From: a virus
Direction: 5' to 3' (one strand)
Virus record (IMG/VR): IMGVR_UViG_3300047476_001057
Coordinates: 1 to 64,000 of that record
Length of the DNA: 64,000 bases
The position numbers and the translations under genes were made by a program. Each line of letters begins with the position of its first letter. The first letter of the stretch is position 1. This document shows positions 28,209 through 38,044 of the stretch, in pieces. Under the pieces are notes generated by a model. The model had not been told where the DNA came from, did no database searches, and worked only from the letters and a program-made list of their open reading frames with translations.

Positions 28209-30402
28209 CATTTATAAAGAGGTTCCTACTTACGACAATGGTCAGTGGACAGTTACTACGTTTTATACCCGGGAAGAGTTCCGGGATTTTGTGTTGTTCC
28301 TGTTCAAAGAGCCTGGTCAGTATAACTTTGATGAAACCACCCGGATCTTCAATGCAGAAGGACGTAAGTTTCAGAAACAAGGATACTATTGTAATGCTCC
28401 TATTAAGAGTAAGGACTTCATTGCCTACTGGGATGACCAAAAAAACAAATGTCGCAACGGTATTATTGTAAAAGGAAACGGAAACACCTGGTTTGTTCCC
28501 AGGGATTACTATATGTGGCTAAACTTTCTTCCCATCTATGACAAGGAAGAAAAACGTTTTGACTTTGCTAAGGTGAGAGATGCCCAGTATCACATGGCAC
28601 TCTATGAACACCTGGCTGAACTGCACTACAAGCATGCTGTTATTTTAAAGAAACGTCAGATAGCCTCTTCTTATTTCCATATGGCTAAGCTGATCAACCA
28701 GTGGGTGTTTGAAGCAGGTTCTATTTGTAAGATTGGTTCTTCTTTAAAAGACTACATTAACGAGAAAGGATCCTGGAAGTTTCTCAATGAGTATAGAAAC
28801 TTCTTGAATGAACACACTGCTTGGTATAGACCAGCAGAACCGGACAAAGTGTTTGCCTGGGAACAGAAGATCAAGGTGCGTATAAATGGTCGTGATACAT
28901 ATAGAGGATTAAAGAGTACCATCAACGGATATTCATTTGAAAAAGATCCTACCAATGGTGTCGGTGGACCGGTTACTTACTTCTTTCATGAGGAAGCAGG
29001 TATTGCTCCTAAAATGGATGATACATATGGATTCATCAAACCTGCACTGAAATCTGGTCACATCATTACCGGTCAGTTTATAGCTGCAGGATCTGTGGGT
29101 GATCTGGACCAGTGTGAACCGATGAAAGAGTACATCATGCACCCGGAAGAAAACGGGTTTTATGGTGTAGAAAGTAGTTTATTAGATAAGGACGGTACGA
29201 TTAGTATAACTGGTCTGTTTATACCAGAGCAATGGAGTATGCCTCCTTATATAGATGATTATGGTAACTCTAAAGTGGAAGAAGCTCTGGCTGCTCTTGA
29301 TGCACAGTTTGAAAAAGCTAAGCGTGATCTTGCACCTGAAGCTTATCAGTTAGAAGTATCACAGCATCCTCGTAATATAGAAGAAGCATTTGCTACCAGA
29401 AAGGTGAGCGTGTTTCCTCCACATTTACTTAGTAAACAACTGCAGCGTATATCAGATAAAGTTTATCCCGTAGAATATCTTGATCTGTCAAGAAATGCAG
29501 AAGGAAAGATTATTGATAAACCAAGCAGAAAGATAGCTATATCAGAGTTTCCCATTTCTAAGAAGACAGAAGATAAAGAGGGAGTAATATGTGTGTATGA
29601 ACGACCTGCTAAAGATCCCACGTTTGGTATGTATTACGCTTCTGTGGACCCAGTAGGAGAAGGTAAGACTACAACTTCAGACTCTTTATGTGCTATTTAC
29701 ATATACAAAAACCCAGTAGAGGTTATTAAAGACCATGGTAATGGACAAATAGAAAACCATATAGAGCGTGACAAAATAGTTGCATCCTGGTGTGGGAGGT
29801 TTGATGATCTTAACAAAACCCATGAACGGCTGGAGATGCTCATAGAGTGGTATAATGCCTGGACAGTGGTCGAAAATAACGTAGCCCTGTTTATCCAGTA
29901 CATGATTTCTAAAAAGAAGCAGCGTTATCTGGTACCCAAGGACATGATCTTATTCCTAAAAGACATTGGTGCCAACCGCAACGTGTTCCAGGAATACGGG
30001 TGGAAAAACGTAGGTACTCTGTTTAAGGGAACCATCCTGTCTTATGGGATTGAGTTTTTAAAAGAGGAGCTGGATCACGAGACCAAAGCAGATGGAGAGA
30101 TCGTCAAGACTATCTATGGGGTGGAACGTATACCTGATCCTATGCTTTTAAAAGAGATGCAGGCTTATCAGGATGGTGTGAACGTGGACCGGTTAGTAGC
30201 TTTTTGTGCCCTGATAGCTTTTGCTAAGGTACAGCAGTCCAATAGAGGTTTTACTAAACGTGTAGAAGTTACAGATAAAAAGTTGGATAACTCCCAGAAA
30301 TTTAGTAAATTAAATTGGGGGCCTTTTAGACACATGGGCTCTTCTAAAGGAAGGTCTATAGGTATGCAAAAACCTAGAAACCCTTTTAAAAATCTTAGTT
30401 AA
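28198..30402 (+). CDS. terL: Large terminase subunit
   Basis: The 734-aa packaging motor starts at a GTG. The ATPase domain has a Walker A-like VILKKRQIASSYFHM (about 148-162), a Walker B TYFFHEEAG (about 260-268) and a coupling motif near IITGQFIAAGS. The RNase H-fold nuclease shows an Asp in YASVDPVGEGK (about 481), a Glu in VVENNVA (about 557) and an Asp in VDRLVAF (about 662). The P-loop lacks the usual G-K-S/T (it reads A-S-S), which is unusual. Length agrees with crAss-like terminases (about 700-780 aa). It sits directly before the portal region. Confidence 0.92.
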   Translation: MSSNIYKEVPTYDNGQWTVTTFYTREEFRDFVLFLFKEPGQYNFDETTRIFNAEGRKFQKQGYYCNAPIKSKDFIAYWDDQKNKCRNGIIVKGNGNTWFVPRDYYMWLNFLPIYDKEEKRFDFAKVRDAQYHMALYEHLAELHYKHAVILKKRQIASSYFHMAKLINQWVFEAGSICKIGSSLKDYINEKGSWKFLNEYRNFLNEHTAWYRPAEPDKVFAWEQKIKVRINGRDTYRGLKSTINGYSFEKDPTNGVGGPVTYFFHEEAGIAPKMDDTYGFIKPALKSGHIITGQFIAAGSVGDLDQCEPMKEYIMHPEENGFYGVESSLLDKDGTISITGLFIPEQWSMPPYIDDYGNSKVEEALAALDAQFEKAKRDLAPEAYQLEVSQHPRNIEEAFATRKVSVFPPHLLSKQLQRISDKVYPVEYLDLSRNAEGKIIDKPSRKIAISEFPISKKTEDKEGVICVYERPAKDPTFGMYYASVDPVGEGKTTTSDSLCAIYIYKNPVEVIKDHGNGQIENHIERDKIVASWCGRFDDLNKTHERLEMLIEWYNAWTVVENNVALFIQYMISKKKQRYLVPKDMILFLKDIGANRNVFQEYGWKNVGTLFKGTILSYGIEFLKEELDHETKADGEIVKTIYGVERIPDPMLLKEMQAYQDGVNVDRLVAFCALIAFAKVQQSNRGFTKRVEVTDKKLDNSQKFSKLNWGPFRHMGSSKGRSIGMQKPRNPFKNLS

Positions 30403-30405
30403 CCT

Positions 30406-30708
30406 ATGGAAAACACCAGTTTGCACACCCAAAAAGTGGCTATTCTCAGTCGTCTTGTAAAAGAAAGCTCTCTCACCCTGGAGGAAGCTTTGCTTCTTTT
30501 AAAGGATGAGGAGATAGAAGATACACCTGTGCAGGTTTCTCCTTCCTGGATTCCCGTAACATCTACACCTTACACCCAACCTTATTTTGGTAGTGTAATT
30601 TCGCCTTTGACCGGTAGTTCAACAGGAACTGTTACTGTTAATACTAGTGGCTCCAACACAACCACTACGTTTTCTCTTAATACTCCTACAGCTGACCTAA
30701 ATAATTAA
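30406..30708 (+). CDS. Small protein between terminase and portal (100 aa)
   Basis: The 100-aa product has a helical N-terminus (QKVAILSRLVKESSLTLEEALLLLKDEEIE) like a small adaptor helix bundle. The low-complexity tail is rich in Ser, Thr and Asn. Start is 4 bp after the terminase stop. It may be a decoration or assembly protein; unknown. Confidence 0.68.
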   Translation: MENTSLHTQKVAILSRLVKESSLTLEEALLLLKDEEIEDTPVQVSPSWIPVTSTPYTQPYFGSVISPLTGSSTGTVTVNTSGSNTTTTFSLNTPTADLNN

Positions 30709-30713
30709 GAATC

Positions 30714-33464
30714 ATGCAGATATACAATGCTCTTGACCTCAAGGCAGGGAAGAAAACAGAGTACAACAAAATGGGTACTCTTACTCAACCTATTCAATTC
30801 CTTCCTAACTCGGAAAAGGATGAGGAATGGCGTGCATGGAATCTTGACTGGCTTGAATGGCAAGGTATGAAACAGCTCAGGCGTAATGCCCGCAGGCTGA
30901 TGAAGAACTACAAGCTGGCAAAAGGTATTATAGACAAGACCGATTATATTGTTGAAGAGGATAACCAGATGGCTGATCTTATTGATACTCTTACCAAAGA
31001 AGATCAATCAGCACTGGAACTTAAGTTTTACCCTATTATACCTAACGTAATTAACGTTTTGTGTAATGAGTTTTCACAAAGGGTATCTAAGATTATGTTT
31101 CGTGCTGTGGATGAGCTTTCTTATAATGAGATGTTAGAAGCTAAAAGAGCTGCTATAGAGCAGGTTCTTTTACAGGATGCTCAGAGAAAGATGACTATAC
31201 AAATGCTTGAGCAGGGAATGGATCCTGAGAGTGAAGAAGCACAACAAGCTTTTGCTCCTGAAAGTTTGAAGTCTTTACCAGAGATAGAACAGTTCTTTAA
31301 AAAGGACTATCGTTCTATGATTGAAGAATGGGCAGCTCACCAGAAGAGAGTAGATGAGGAAAGATTTAAGATGGATGAATTGGAAGAGCGTGCATTTAGA
31401 GATATGCTGATCACTGACCGTGAGTTTTGGCATTTCCGTATGATGGAAGATGACTATGAGATTGAGCTTTGGAACCCATTGCTTACTTTTTACCATAAGA
31501 GCCCGGACGTAAGATATATTTCCCAGGGTAATTGGGTTGGTAAAATTGATCTTCTGAGTGCATCTGACATCATTGATAAGTATGGTTGGATGATGACTAG
31601 GGAACAGCTGGAAGCAATTGAAACTATTTATCCTGTAAGATCTGCGGGTTATGCTGTACAGGGATACCAGAATGACGGCACTTACTATGACCCTACAAGA
31701 TCTCATGAGTGGAATACACAAATGCCATCTCTTGCATATCGTCAGTTTACAAGCTTGTATGATACCCAGTTTGGAACCGGTGATATTGTAGAGTGGATCC
31801 TTGCAGATTCAGAAGATACTATTGACTTTGGTAAACAGCACCTACTTCGTGTTACTACAGCATACTGGAAGAGCCAGCGTAAAGTGGGACACTTAACTAA
31901 GATTACTGAAGAAGGTGAGATCATACAAGAAATTGTATCAGAAGACTATAAGGTCACTGATAAGCCTTTGTATAATACAACTTTATATAAACAAAAGACC
32001 AAAGACACGTTAATTTTTGGTGAACATATTGACTGGATATGGATAAATGAAACATGGGGTGGTGTAAAGATTGGTCCCAATAGACCTGCTTTTTGGGGAC
32101 AAAATAACCCTGGTGGTATTAATCCAATCTATCTTGGTTTGAATGGAGGAAAACCAGGATCTATTCCATTCCAGTTTAAAGGAGATGCAACGCTTTATGG
32201 CTGTAAACTTCCTGTGGAAGGTGCTGTATTTGGTGACAGGAACACCCGCAGTATTTCACTGGTAGATCTGATGAAGCCATTCCAGATAGGCTATAACATA
32301 GTTAATAACCAGATTGCTGACATTCTCGTAGACGAGCTTGGCACAGTGATACTTTTGGACCAGAACGCTTTACCACGTCACTCTATGGGAGAAGACTGGG
32401 GTAAAAATAATCTGGCCAATGCCTATGTGGCTATGAAGAACTTCCAGATGTTACCGCTGGATACTACCATTACTAATACAGAGAACGCATTAAGTTTTCA
32501 GCATTATCAAGTACTTAATCTGGAGCAGACACAGCGTTTGCTTTCACGTATACAGCTTGCTACTTATTTTAAGAACCAGGCTTTTGAAGTCATTGGTTTG
32601 AACCCACAACGAATGGGTCAGCAAATGGGTGTACAAGACAGTGCAAAAGGTCTTGAAATGGTGCAGTCTGCATCTTATGCTCAGACAGAGCATTTGTTTA
32701 TACAGCACTCAGATTATTTAATGCCACGTGTACATCAGATGCGTACAGACCTGGCTCAATACTATAACTCTCGCAAGCCTTCATTAAGGCTTCAATACAT
32801 AACATCTGCAGACGAGAAAGTAAACTTTCAGATTAATGGTACAGATCTGCTTATGCGTGATCTAAATATTTTCTGTACTACTAAGGTTAACTCACGCTCT
32901 ATAATGGAGCAGATGAAACAGTTGGCTTTAAGTAATAACACAACTGGTGCTTCTATTTATGATCTTGGAAATATTATTAAGGCTGATTCTATAGCAGAGA
33001 TATCACATGTGCTAAAAGCTGCTGAAGAAAAAACCAGAGCTCAAAAAGAAGCCGAGTTCCAGCAACAACAACAACTCCAGCAGGAACAGCTTGCTTCTAT
33101 GGAAAGACAGAAACAAATGGATCTGCAATTTAGGGCAGAAGAAGCTGAGAAGGATCGTCAAAAAGATGTTACTGTGGCTGAGATCAGGGCTGCTGGTTAT
33201 GGTTCTACTATGGATATCAACCAAAACCAAGAATCTGACTATATGGATGCTTTGAAAGATATTCGTCAGACCGAGCAGTACCAGCAGACTATGAACTTTA
33301 AACGTGAGCAGGAAGTCAACAAGACTAGCATGAATCAGCAGAAACTAACGCTGGATCGTGAAAAACTACAGGCTCAAAAGGAAATAGCTGATAAGCAACT
33401 TGAGATAGCACGTGAGAATAAAAACAAGTATGACGTGCAGAAATCTAATAAGAAAACAAAATAA
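30714..33464 (+). CDS. Portal protein
   Basis: The 916-aa protein follows the terminase and has the portal layout. An N-terminal clip/stem region comes first. A large alpha/beta wing follows (residues about 150-480: YEIELWNPLLTFYHKS, WVGKIDLLSASDI, HIDWIWINETWGGVKIG). A long C-terminal helical barrel is rich in Gln and Glu (QQQQLQQEQLASMERQKQ). About 900 aa is long for a portal but matches crAss-like portals. It forms the dodecameric ring through which DNA is packaged. Identification rests on gene order and architecture, since portals have no sharp motif. Confidence 0.82.
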   Translation: MQIYNALDLKAGKKTEYNKMGTLTQPIQFLPNSEKDEEWRAWNLDWLEWQGMKQLRRNARRLMKNYKLAKGIIDKTDYIVEEDNQMADLIDTLTKEDQSALELKFYPIIPNVINVLCNEFSQRVSKIMFRAVDELSYNEMLEAKRAAIEQVLLQDAQRKMTIQMLEQGMDPESEEAQQAFAPESLKSLPEIEQFFKKDYRSMIEEWAAHQKRVDEERFKMDELEERAFRDMLITDREFWHFRMMEDDYEIELWNPLLTFYHKSPDVRYISQGNWVGKIDLLSASDIIDKYGWMMTREQLEAIETIYPVRSAGYAVQGYQNDGTYYDPTRSHEWNTQMPSLAYRQFTSLYDTQFGTGDIVEWILADSEDTIDFGKQHLLRVTTAYWKSQRKVGHLTKITEEGEIIQEIVSEDYKVTDKPLYNTTLYKQKTKDTLIFGEHIDWIWINETWGGVKIGPNRPAFWGQNNPGGINPIYLGLNGGKPGSIPFQFKGDATLYGCKLPVEGAVFGDRNTRSISLVDLMKPFQIGYNIVNNQIADILVDELGTVILLDQNALPRHSMGEDWGKNNLANAYVAMKNFQMLPLDTTITNTENALSFQHYQVLNLEQTQRLLSRIQLATYFKNQAFEVIGLNPQRMGQQMGVQDSAKGLEMVQSASYAQTEHLFIQHSDYLMPRVHQMRTDLAQYYNSRKPSLRLQYITSADEKVNFQINGTDLLMRDLNIFCTTKVNSRSIMEQMKQLALSNNTTGASIYDLGNIIKADSIAEISHVLKAAEEKTRAQKEAEFQQQQQLQQEQLASMERQKQMDLQFRAEEAEKDRQKDVTVAEIRAAGYGSTMDINQNQESDYMDALKDIRQTEQYQQTMNFKREQEVNKTSMNQQKLTLDREKLQAQKEIADKQLEIARENKNKYDVQKSNKKTK

Positions 33465-33509
33465 GTCTTTTTAGTTATAGCTCTATTATACGGTCCTTAG
33501 CTCCTAAAG

Positions 33510-33561
33510 CTCTACAAAACATAAATTCGTAAGGTTTAAAGTTGTATATTTTAAATGTAGA
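33510..33561 (+). promoter_or_regulatory. TCTACAA ... GTATATTTTAAATGTAGA element before scaffold gene
   Basis: CTCTACAA (33510-33517) and GTATATTTTAAATGTAGA (33544-33561) lie 29-80 bp upstream of the ATG at 33590. Both match the recurring motif of plus-strand units. Confidence 0.55.
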
Positions 33562-33589
33562 GATATACAACAAAAACCAAACGTAATCT

Positions 33590-34864
33590 ATGGAAAACCA
33601 AACAAATGTACAAACATCTGTACAACAAGTAGATCTTGATATAGACAGCTGGTTAGGAGCACCTGGAGCTGACAGTATTGTTACTCCTGCAACACCACCT
33701 GCAGGATCAGATTCTAAGCCAAATATTTTTTCTGCAAAAGGTACCGATCTCAGTTTTTTGGACAAGGACGAAGAGGATGCTGATGATAAAGATGATGAAA
33801 ATCCAGATGCTGCTTCTAAAGGTCAGGTTTCCCGTGAAACAGTAGATGAGATTGTTAATGACCTGGATGACGAAGATCAGAATGATGCTGAGAGAAAATC
33901 CAAAGGTGGACGTCCCAAAACTGAGAAGTCTGGTCTTGTGGAGTTTTTGAAAAAACGTATAGAGTCAAAGGAAATGTTTGCCTTTGATGACTTTGATGAA
34001 AGTAAACAATCTCTGGATGATTACTTAGGTAGTCTTGCAGAAAAAGATATAGAAGAACTGTGGCAGGCTAATATGGATAACCTCAAAAATGAGGTGGCTG
34101 CCAAGACTCCACAGGAGTTTTTTGAATCTCTTCCGGATGAACTTCAATATGCTGCTAAATATGTAGCTGATGGAGGACAAGACCTAAAAGGACTGTTTAA
34201 AGCTCTTGCTCAAGTGGAGGAAGTTAGAGAGCTAGATCCTACCAAAGACAATGACCAGGAGTTTATTATCCGTCAGTATTTGCAGGCTACACAGTTTGGA
34301 ACTGCCGAAGAGATTGAAGAAGAGTTAACCACTTGGAAAGATCTTGGTGTTCTTGAAAAGAAAGCTAAGCAGTTTAAGCCAAAGTTGGACCAGATGCAAG
34401 AGGAAATTGTGCAGGCCCAACTGGTAGAACAAGAAGCTCGCCAGGCTCAGCAGCAGGAAGCAGCACAGGCTTACATGAATAATGTATTTGAAGCTCTTCG
34501 TCCTGCAGAAATCAACGGGTTAAAACTTGATAAAAAAACCCAGGCTCAACTATACTCTGGTCTTACTCAACCTCAGTATCCATCTATTAGTGGTCGTCCT
34601 ACAAACCTGTTAGGGCATCTTTTAGAGAAGTATCAATTTGTTGAGCCTAACTACCCACTGATTGCAGAAGCTCTTTGGCTTTTGTCTGATCCTGAGAATT
34701 ACAGATCACAATTGGTAAAAACTGGTAAGAATGAAGCTGTTGCTCAAACAGTAAGACAGTTAAAAACAGAACAGTCTAGAAAAAATACCAGCTCACCTGT
34801 TGAAGATAACGATGATCCAAGGCCACGCAAACTTACAAGGCCGGCTAACATATTCAAACGATAA
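33590..34864 (+). CDS. Putative scaffolding protein (424 aa)
   Basis: The 424-aa protein is highly acidic. The first 120 residues are Asp/Glu/Lys-rich and probably disordered (KDEEDADDKDDENPDAASKG). Residues about 130-330 form long helices (LAEKDIEELWQANMDNL, DQMQEEIVQAQLVEQEARQ), and the C-terminus is basic (RPRKLTRPANIFKR). An acidic, helical protein with a basic tip encoded just before the capsid gene is the typical scaffold arrangement, in which the basic tail contacts the capsid. Function inferred from position and composition. Confidence 0.78.
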   Translation: MENQTNVQTSVQQVDLDIDSWLGAPGADSIVTPATPPAGSDSKPNIFSAKGTDLSFLDKDEEDADDKDDENPDAASKGQVSRETVDEIVNDLDDEDQNDAERKSKGGRPKTEKSGLVEFLKKRIESKEMFAFDDFDESKQSLDDYLGSLAEKDIEELWQANMDNLKNEVAAKTPQEFFESLPDELQYAAKYVADGGQDLKGLFKALAQVEEVRELDPTKDNDQEFIIRQYLQATQFGTAEEIEEELTTWKDLGVLEKKAKQFKPKLDQMQEEIVQAQLVEQEARQAQQQEAAQAYMNNVFEALRPAEINGLKLDKKTQAQLYSGLTQPQYPSISGRPTNLLGHLLEKYQFVEPNYPLIAEALWLLSDPENYRSQLVKTGKNEAVAQTVRQLKTEQSRKNTSSPVEDNDDPRPRKLTRPANIFKR

Positions 34865-34901
34865 GCTATTTATTTTATTAACCCCTTAAATCCGATGCCC
34901 T

Positions 34902-36521
34902 ATGGCAACCCCAGTTCTTAACAATGGTATCTTTCTACGGGATACAAGCTACCAAACTAGCTCGCACGTAGATTCTTACCACCTTTCTAACCTGCTTAAA
35001 TCAGCAGAGCCAACTGACCTCGGTCCAGTTGACCTGTGGGCTATGGCACAAAAGGTAGAAATGCCTTTGTACCAGATGTCTTCTTTTGGCGGAAAGAACG
35101 TAATCTCTGTAGATAACGCACGTGGTGAGTACAAATGGCAAGTGCCTGTTGCACAAGATCTTCCTTATATCGTTGAAGACATTGAGTCTGCTAACGCTAC
35201 TAAAGGTATTGACGGTCAGTCTTTCAAGATCAAGATCAACAAGCGTTCTTTTGGTCATGGTGATATCGTCACTTATGACAAGTACAATGGTGTTGAAATG
35301 TACATCACTGCTGATGACATCATCCCTGCTGGCGATGGTTTCATTTACACAGTTCAGTTGGTGAACAATGACAACGCTAAGTATTTAGACAACAAATACC
35401 TCAAAGTTGGAACTAAAGTATTCCGTAAGGGTTCTGCCCGTGGTGAATACGGTGAAAGGTTCTCTGACTTGGGTAATGTATCAGCTGGTTTCCGTGAATT
35501 CTACAACTACGTTGGTGGTGCAGAAGCTCACGTACACTACAGCATCTCTTCTCGTGCAGACTTGATGTTGAAAGGTGGAATGAAAGCTGACGGAACTGTT
35601 CCTGTTATTGAGATGTGGAGAAACTTCGACAAGAGTGTTGATCCTTCTATTTCTAGCTTGGAAGACATGGCTTCTAAGATGGGTAAAGACTATGTAAAGA
35701 AAGCTTACCAATCTGGCCAGTTGTCTAGAACTTTCTTGACTACTTTGGAAGCAGCTCATTTGACTAAGATTGCTAACGACATCGAGACTTACCTTATGTG
35801 GGGTCAAGGTGGTAAAGTTAAGCAAGACGGTCCAGATGACATCAGACTTTCTGTTGGTCTTTGGAAGCAGCTTGACAACTCTTACAAGCGTATTTACAAC
35901 AAAGGTTCTTTCAACCTTGAGCTTTTCAAATCTGAGATCTTCAACTTCTTCAACGGTAAGGTTGAGTTCCAGGGTCCAGATCCTAAGCGTCAGTTGATTG
36001 TTCAAACCGGTATGGGTGGTATGAAGCTTGTTAACGAGGCAATTAAGAAGGAAGCTATCAACAGCGGACTTGTTATCAATGCTTCTGAGATCGGAGCTAT
36101 CACCGGTAAAGGTATGGATCTCAACTTTGGTTTTGCATACACTCAGTACGTTATTCCTTTCTTGGCTAACGTTAAGTTTGTATTGAACCCAGCGTTTGAT
36201 AACGTACACACTAATGACATTGAGAACCCAATCATTGACGGTTTCCCATTGTCTTCTTACAACTTCATCATTTTTGATATCACAGATAACACTAACGACA
36301 ACATCTTCATGTTGAAGCTTAGCTGGGATAATCAATTGAAATGGTTCTATCAGAACGGTACCATGGATTACATGGGACGTACTCAAGGATTCCAGAGCTC
36401 TGGTAACTTCAACGGTTACAGAGTGTTCATGACTCAAACAATGCCTGCTATCTGGGTGAAAGACCCAACCAAGGTGTTGAAGATCGTTATGAGGAACCCA
36501 ATCACTGGTGGATCATTCTAA
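34902..36521 (+). CDS. Major capsid protein
   Basis: The 539-aa protein follows the scaffold gene and has HK97-like composition. It has a mobile N-arm (LNNGIFLRDTSYQTSSHVDSY), a segment PTDLGPVDLWAMAQKVEMP, a strand-rich E-loop-like region (FKIKINKRSFGHGDIVTYDKY) and a long backbone helix with basic residues. Codon usage is strikingly optimised (GCT, GGT, AAG, AAC), unlike the neighbours, consistent with the most abundant virion protein. The size fits crAss-like capsid proteins (about 490-540 aa). It is followed by a hairpin at 36536-36561. Confidence 0.9.
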   Translation: MATPVLNNGIFLRDTSYQTSSHVDSYHLSNLLKSAEPTDLGPVDLWAMAQKVEMPLYQMSSFGGKNVISVDNARGEYKWQVPVAQDLPYIVEDIESANATKGIDGQSFKIKINKRSFGHGDIVTYDKYNGVEMYITADDIIPAGDGFIYTVQLVNNDNAKYLDNKYLKVGTKVFRKGSARGEYGERFSDLGNVSAGFREFYNYVGGAEAHVHYSISSRADLMLKGGMKADGTVPVIEMWRNFDKSVDPSISSLEDMASKMGKDYVKKAYQSGQLSRTFLTTLEAAHLTKIANDIETYLMWGQGGKVKQDGPDDIRLSVGLWKQLDNSYKRIYNKGSFNLELFKSEIFNFFNGKVEFQGPDPKRQLIVQTGMGGMKLVNEAIKKEAINSGLVINASEIGAITGKGMDLNFGFAYTQYVIPFLANVKFVLNPAFDNVHTNDIENPIIDGFPLSSYNFIIFDITDNTNDNIFMLKLSWDNQLKWFYQNGTMDYMGRTQGFQSSGNFNGYRVFMTQTMPAIWVKDPTKVLKIVMRNPITGGSF

Positions 36522-36535
36522 GATAATAGTCTAAA

Positions 36536-36561
36536 TCCGGGGGAGCCGTAACTCCTCCGGA
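36536..36561 (+). terminator. Hairpin after capsid gene
   Basis: TCCGG-GGGAG and CTCC-CCGGA form a 9-10 bp stem around CCGTAA, 15 bp after the capsid stop. A weak T/A tail means partial termination or mRNA 3'-end protection, which would adjust capsid versus downstream expression. Confidence 0.6.
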
Positions 36562-36590
36562 TGCGGACTTTCACTTAAAACCCCAAAACT

Positions 36591-36776
36591 ATGCAAGCAA
36601 TTATTGCTAAGCTCCTCGGAGCTAACCCTAAGACATCTATTCTCGGACTTTTGATTGCAGCCCTTGGTATCGTTCACGAAGCTTTGAAAGCTGGTGAAAC
36701 TGATTTCATGAATATTGCTATTGCAGTATTGATGGGTGTGCTTGGTCTTAAAGCTTCTGACGGAGCTAACAAGTAA
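36591..36776 (+). CDS. Small membrane/structural protein (61 aa)
   Basis: The 61-aa product has a basic start (MQAIIAKLLGANPKTS) and two hydrophobic stretches (about 17-28 ILGLLIAALGIV and about 40-53 MNIAIAVLMGVLGL). It ends KASDGANK. It may be a holin-like protein or a minor hydrophobic virion protein. Codon bias resembles the capsid gene, which favours abundant expression. Confidence 0.6.
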   Translation: MQAIIAKLLGANPKTSILGLLIAALGIVHEALKAGETDFMNIAIAVLMGVLGLKASDGANK

Positions 36777-36794
36777 AAAAGTAACAGTACTCAG

Positions 36795-37000
36795 AAAGGA
36801 TAGCGGCCACCAGCTTAGCTGGCTAAAACACCCTCACTAGTCTGAGTCATTTTACCCCTCCTGGGATAGTATCCCCGGACCGTACCCCGCTTGGATCTCA
36901 GTATCCTGGCTCTAACCTGTTGTACGCAAACCGTGATGATCACACGGAGAGCTTGCAACTCTCAACAGGTTCAACATGAGGTCGCAGATTGCGGCCACTA
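36795..37000 (+). ncRNA. Multi-hairpin structured RNA region with three-way junction
   Basis: No gene is present. The stretch folds as CCAGC-TTA-GCTGG (36810-36822), GGGATA-G-TATCCC (36863-36875), a three-way junction and CGCA-GAT-TGCG at about 36984. The junction (36914-36971) has a 9-bp closing stem AACCTGTTG/CAACAGGTT, an arm CCGTG-ATGATCA-CACGG and an arm AGAG-CTTGCAA-CTCT with no unpaired bases between arms. It resembles a D-armless tRNA or a packaging/regulatory RNA. It sits between the capsid unit and the next virion operon. Confidence 0.5.
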
Positions 37001-37024
37001 GTTCAAAAACCAAAAAACCAAACT

Positions 37025-38038
37025 ATGAGTGTAACTATTGTAGAGAAGTATCCACAGAACAAACGTTCCAGCATTGCTATCAGACCTTTCTTTGATCCAA
37101 TGGTGGACAATATGGGACTTCAGAAGTATGGCTTATCTCTTTTTGATGGAGCCTTTCATGAAGAACCCATCACTTGTTTAGAGATTAATGGTATTAAAAG
37201 ATACGTTACCGGCCTTAATGAGTTTGCTCCTGAAGTAAAGGATCTTCCTTTAGAAGAACAGGAAGCAAAGATTAAACAGATTAGAGCTGTAGTAGCAGAA
37301 CTTGAAAAACAACTTGCTGCCAATGTGATTGATCCTAATGATGATCAGTTTTGGAACAAGGTGAAGCTTTTAAAACCAAACAATGATGAGTTCTGGGACA
37401 AGATAAAAATCCGTTGTGGTAACGAACCGGTATATCTAGAGCCTGAAAAAGACCCTTATGATCTCATCAGACTTTATGCAATAGACGCAGGTGGGTTTTC
37501 TATCGTAGCTAAATCTTTAGAAGAAGCACGCAGAATGCCAGTACCTCCTAAATTTTATCTGGACAAACTAGAAGAAACAGCTTCTATCCAGACAGAGGTG
37601 AAGAAACTTCGTAACAAAGCTTTGGCTGAATTACAGAAGTTGTTTGACAAAAATCAGAACAAGCTTCTTTATGTAGCTAAGGTTCTTGATCCAAACAGTG
37701 CTCAGTACAAGAAGTCAACTCCTAATGATGTAATCTATGATAACATGGATAAGTACATCAACGGTGAGCTGGTAGATAAAGACAAGCGTAAGACAGGACA
37801 AAGATTCCTGGATGCAGCTAACCTGGATATGGAAACCTTGAAGATCCGTGCTATTGTAAAAGATAGTGGCTACTTTAAGTTTATAGCTCCAAAAGCAGAT
37901 GGATTTATCTATCATATGAAGACTGGTACCATGATGGGAAGAACACCTTCTGATGCTGCAGAGTTTTTAAAGAACCCTATGAACGAAGAGATCCTGATAG
38001 ATCTTACCAAAGCAGTAGAAAAATACTGGAACCAGTAA
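37025..38038 (+). CDS. Virion structural protein (337 aa)
   Basis: I chose the ATG at 37025 (MSVTIVEKYPQNKRS), behind an A-rich leader; an upstream in-frame ATG at 36989 is inside the RNA region. The protein is alpha/beta with a helical insert (EQEAKIKQIRAVVAELEKQL) and a C-terminal region rich in charged helices (ILIDLTKAVEKYW). It precedes a putative adaptor and follows the capsid. Likely a head-tail or internal virion protein; no named family. Confidence 0.75.
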   Translation: MSVTIVEKYPQNKRSSIAIRPFFDPMVDNMGLQKYGLSLFDGAFHEEPITCLEINGIKRYVTGLNEFAPEVKDLPLEEQEAKIKQIRAVVAELEKQLAANVIDPNDDQFWNKVKLLKPNNDEFWDKIKIRCGNEPVYLEPEKDPYDLIRLYAIDAGGFSIVAKSLEEARRMPVPPKFYLDKLEETASIQTEVKKLRNKALAELQKLFDKNQNKLLYVAKVLDPNSAQYKKSTPNDVIYDNMDKYINGELVDKDKRKTGQRFLDAANLDMETLKIRAIVKDSGYFKFIAPKADGFIYHMKTGTMMGRTPSDAAEFLKNPMNEEILIDLTKAVEKYWNQ

Positions 38039-38044
38039 TAAGAT

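Noticed and set aside
35481-36437. 318-codon frame antisense to the capsid gene
   Set aside because: Long only because of strong codon bias in the capsid gene; composition is not protein-like.
36591-36776. Firm holin assignment for the 61-aa protein
   Set aside because: Two hydrophobic stretches fit, but no endolysin or spanin lies nearby; left as a membrane/structural protein.
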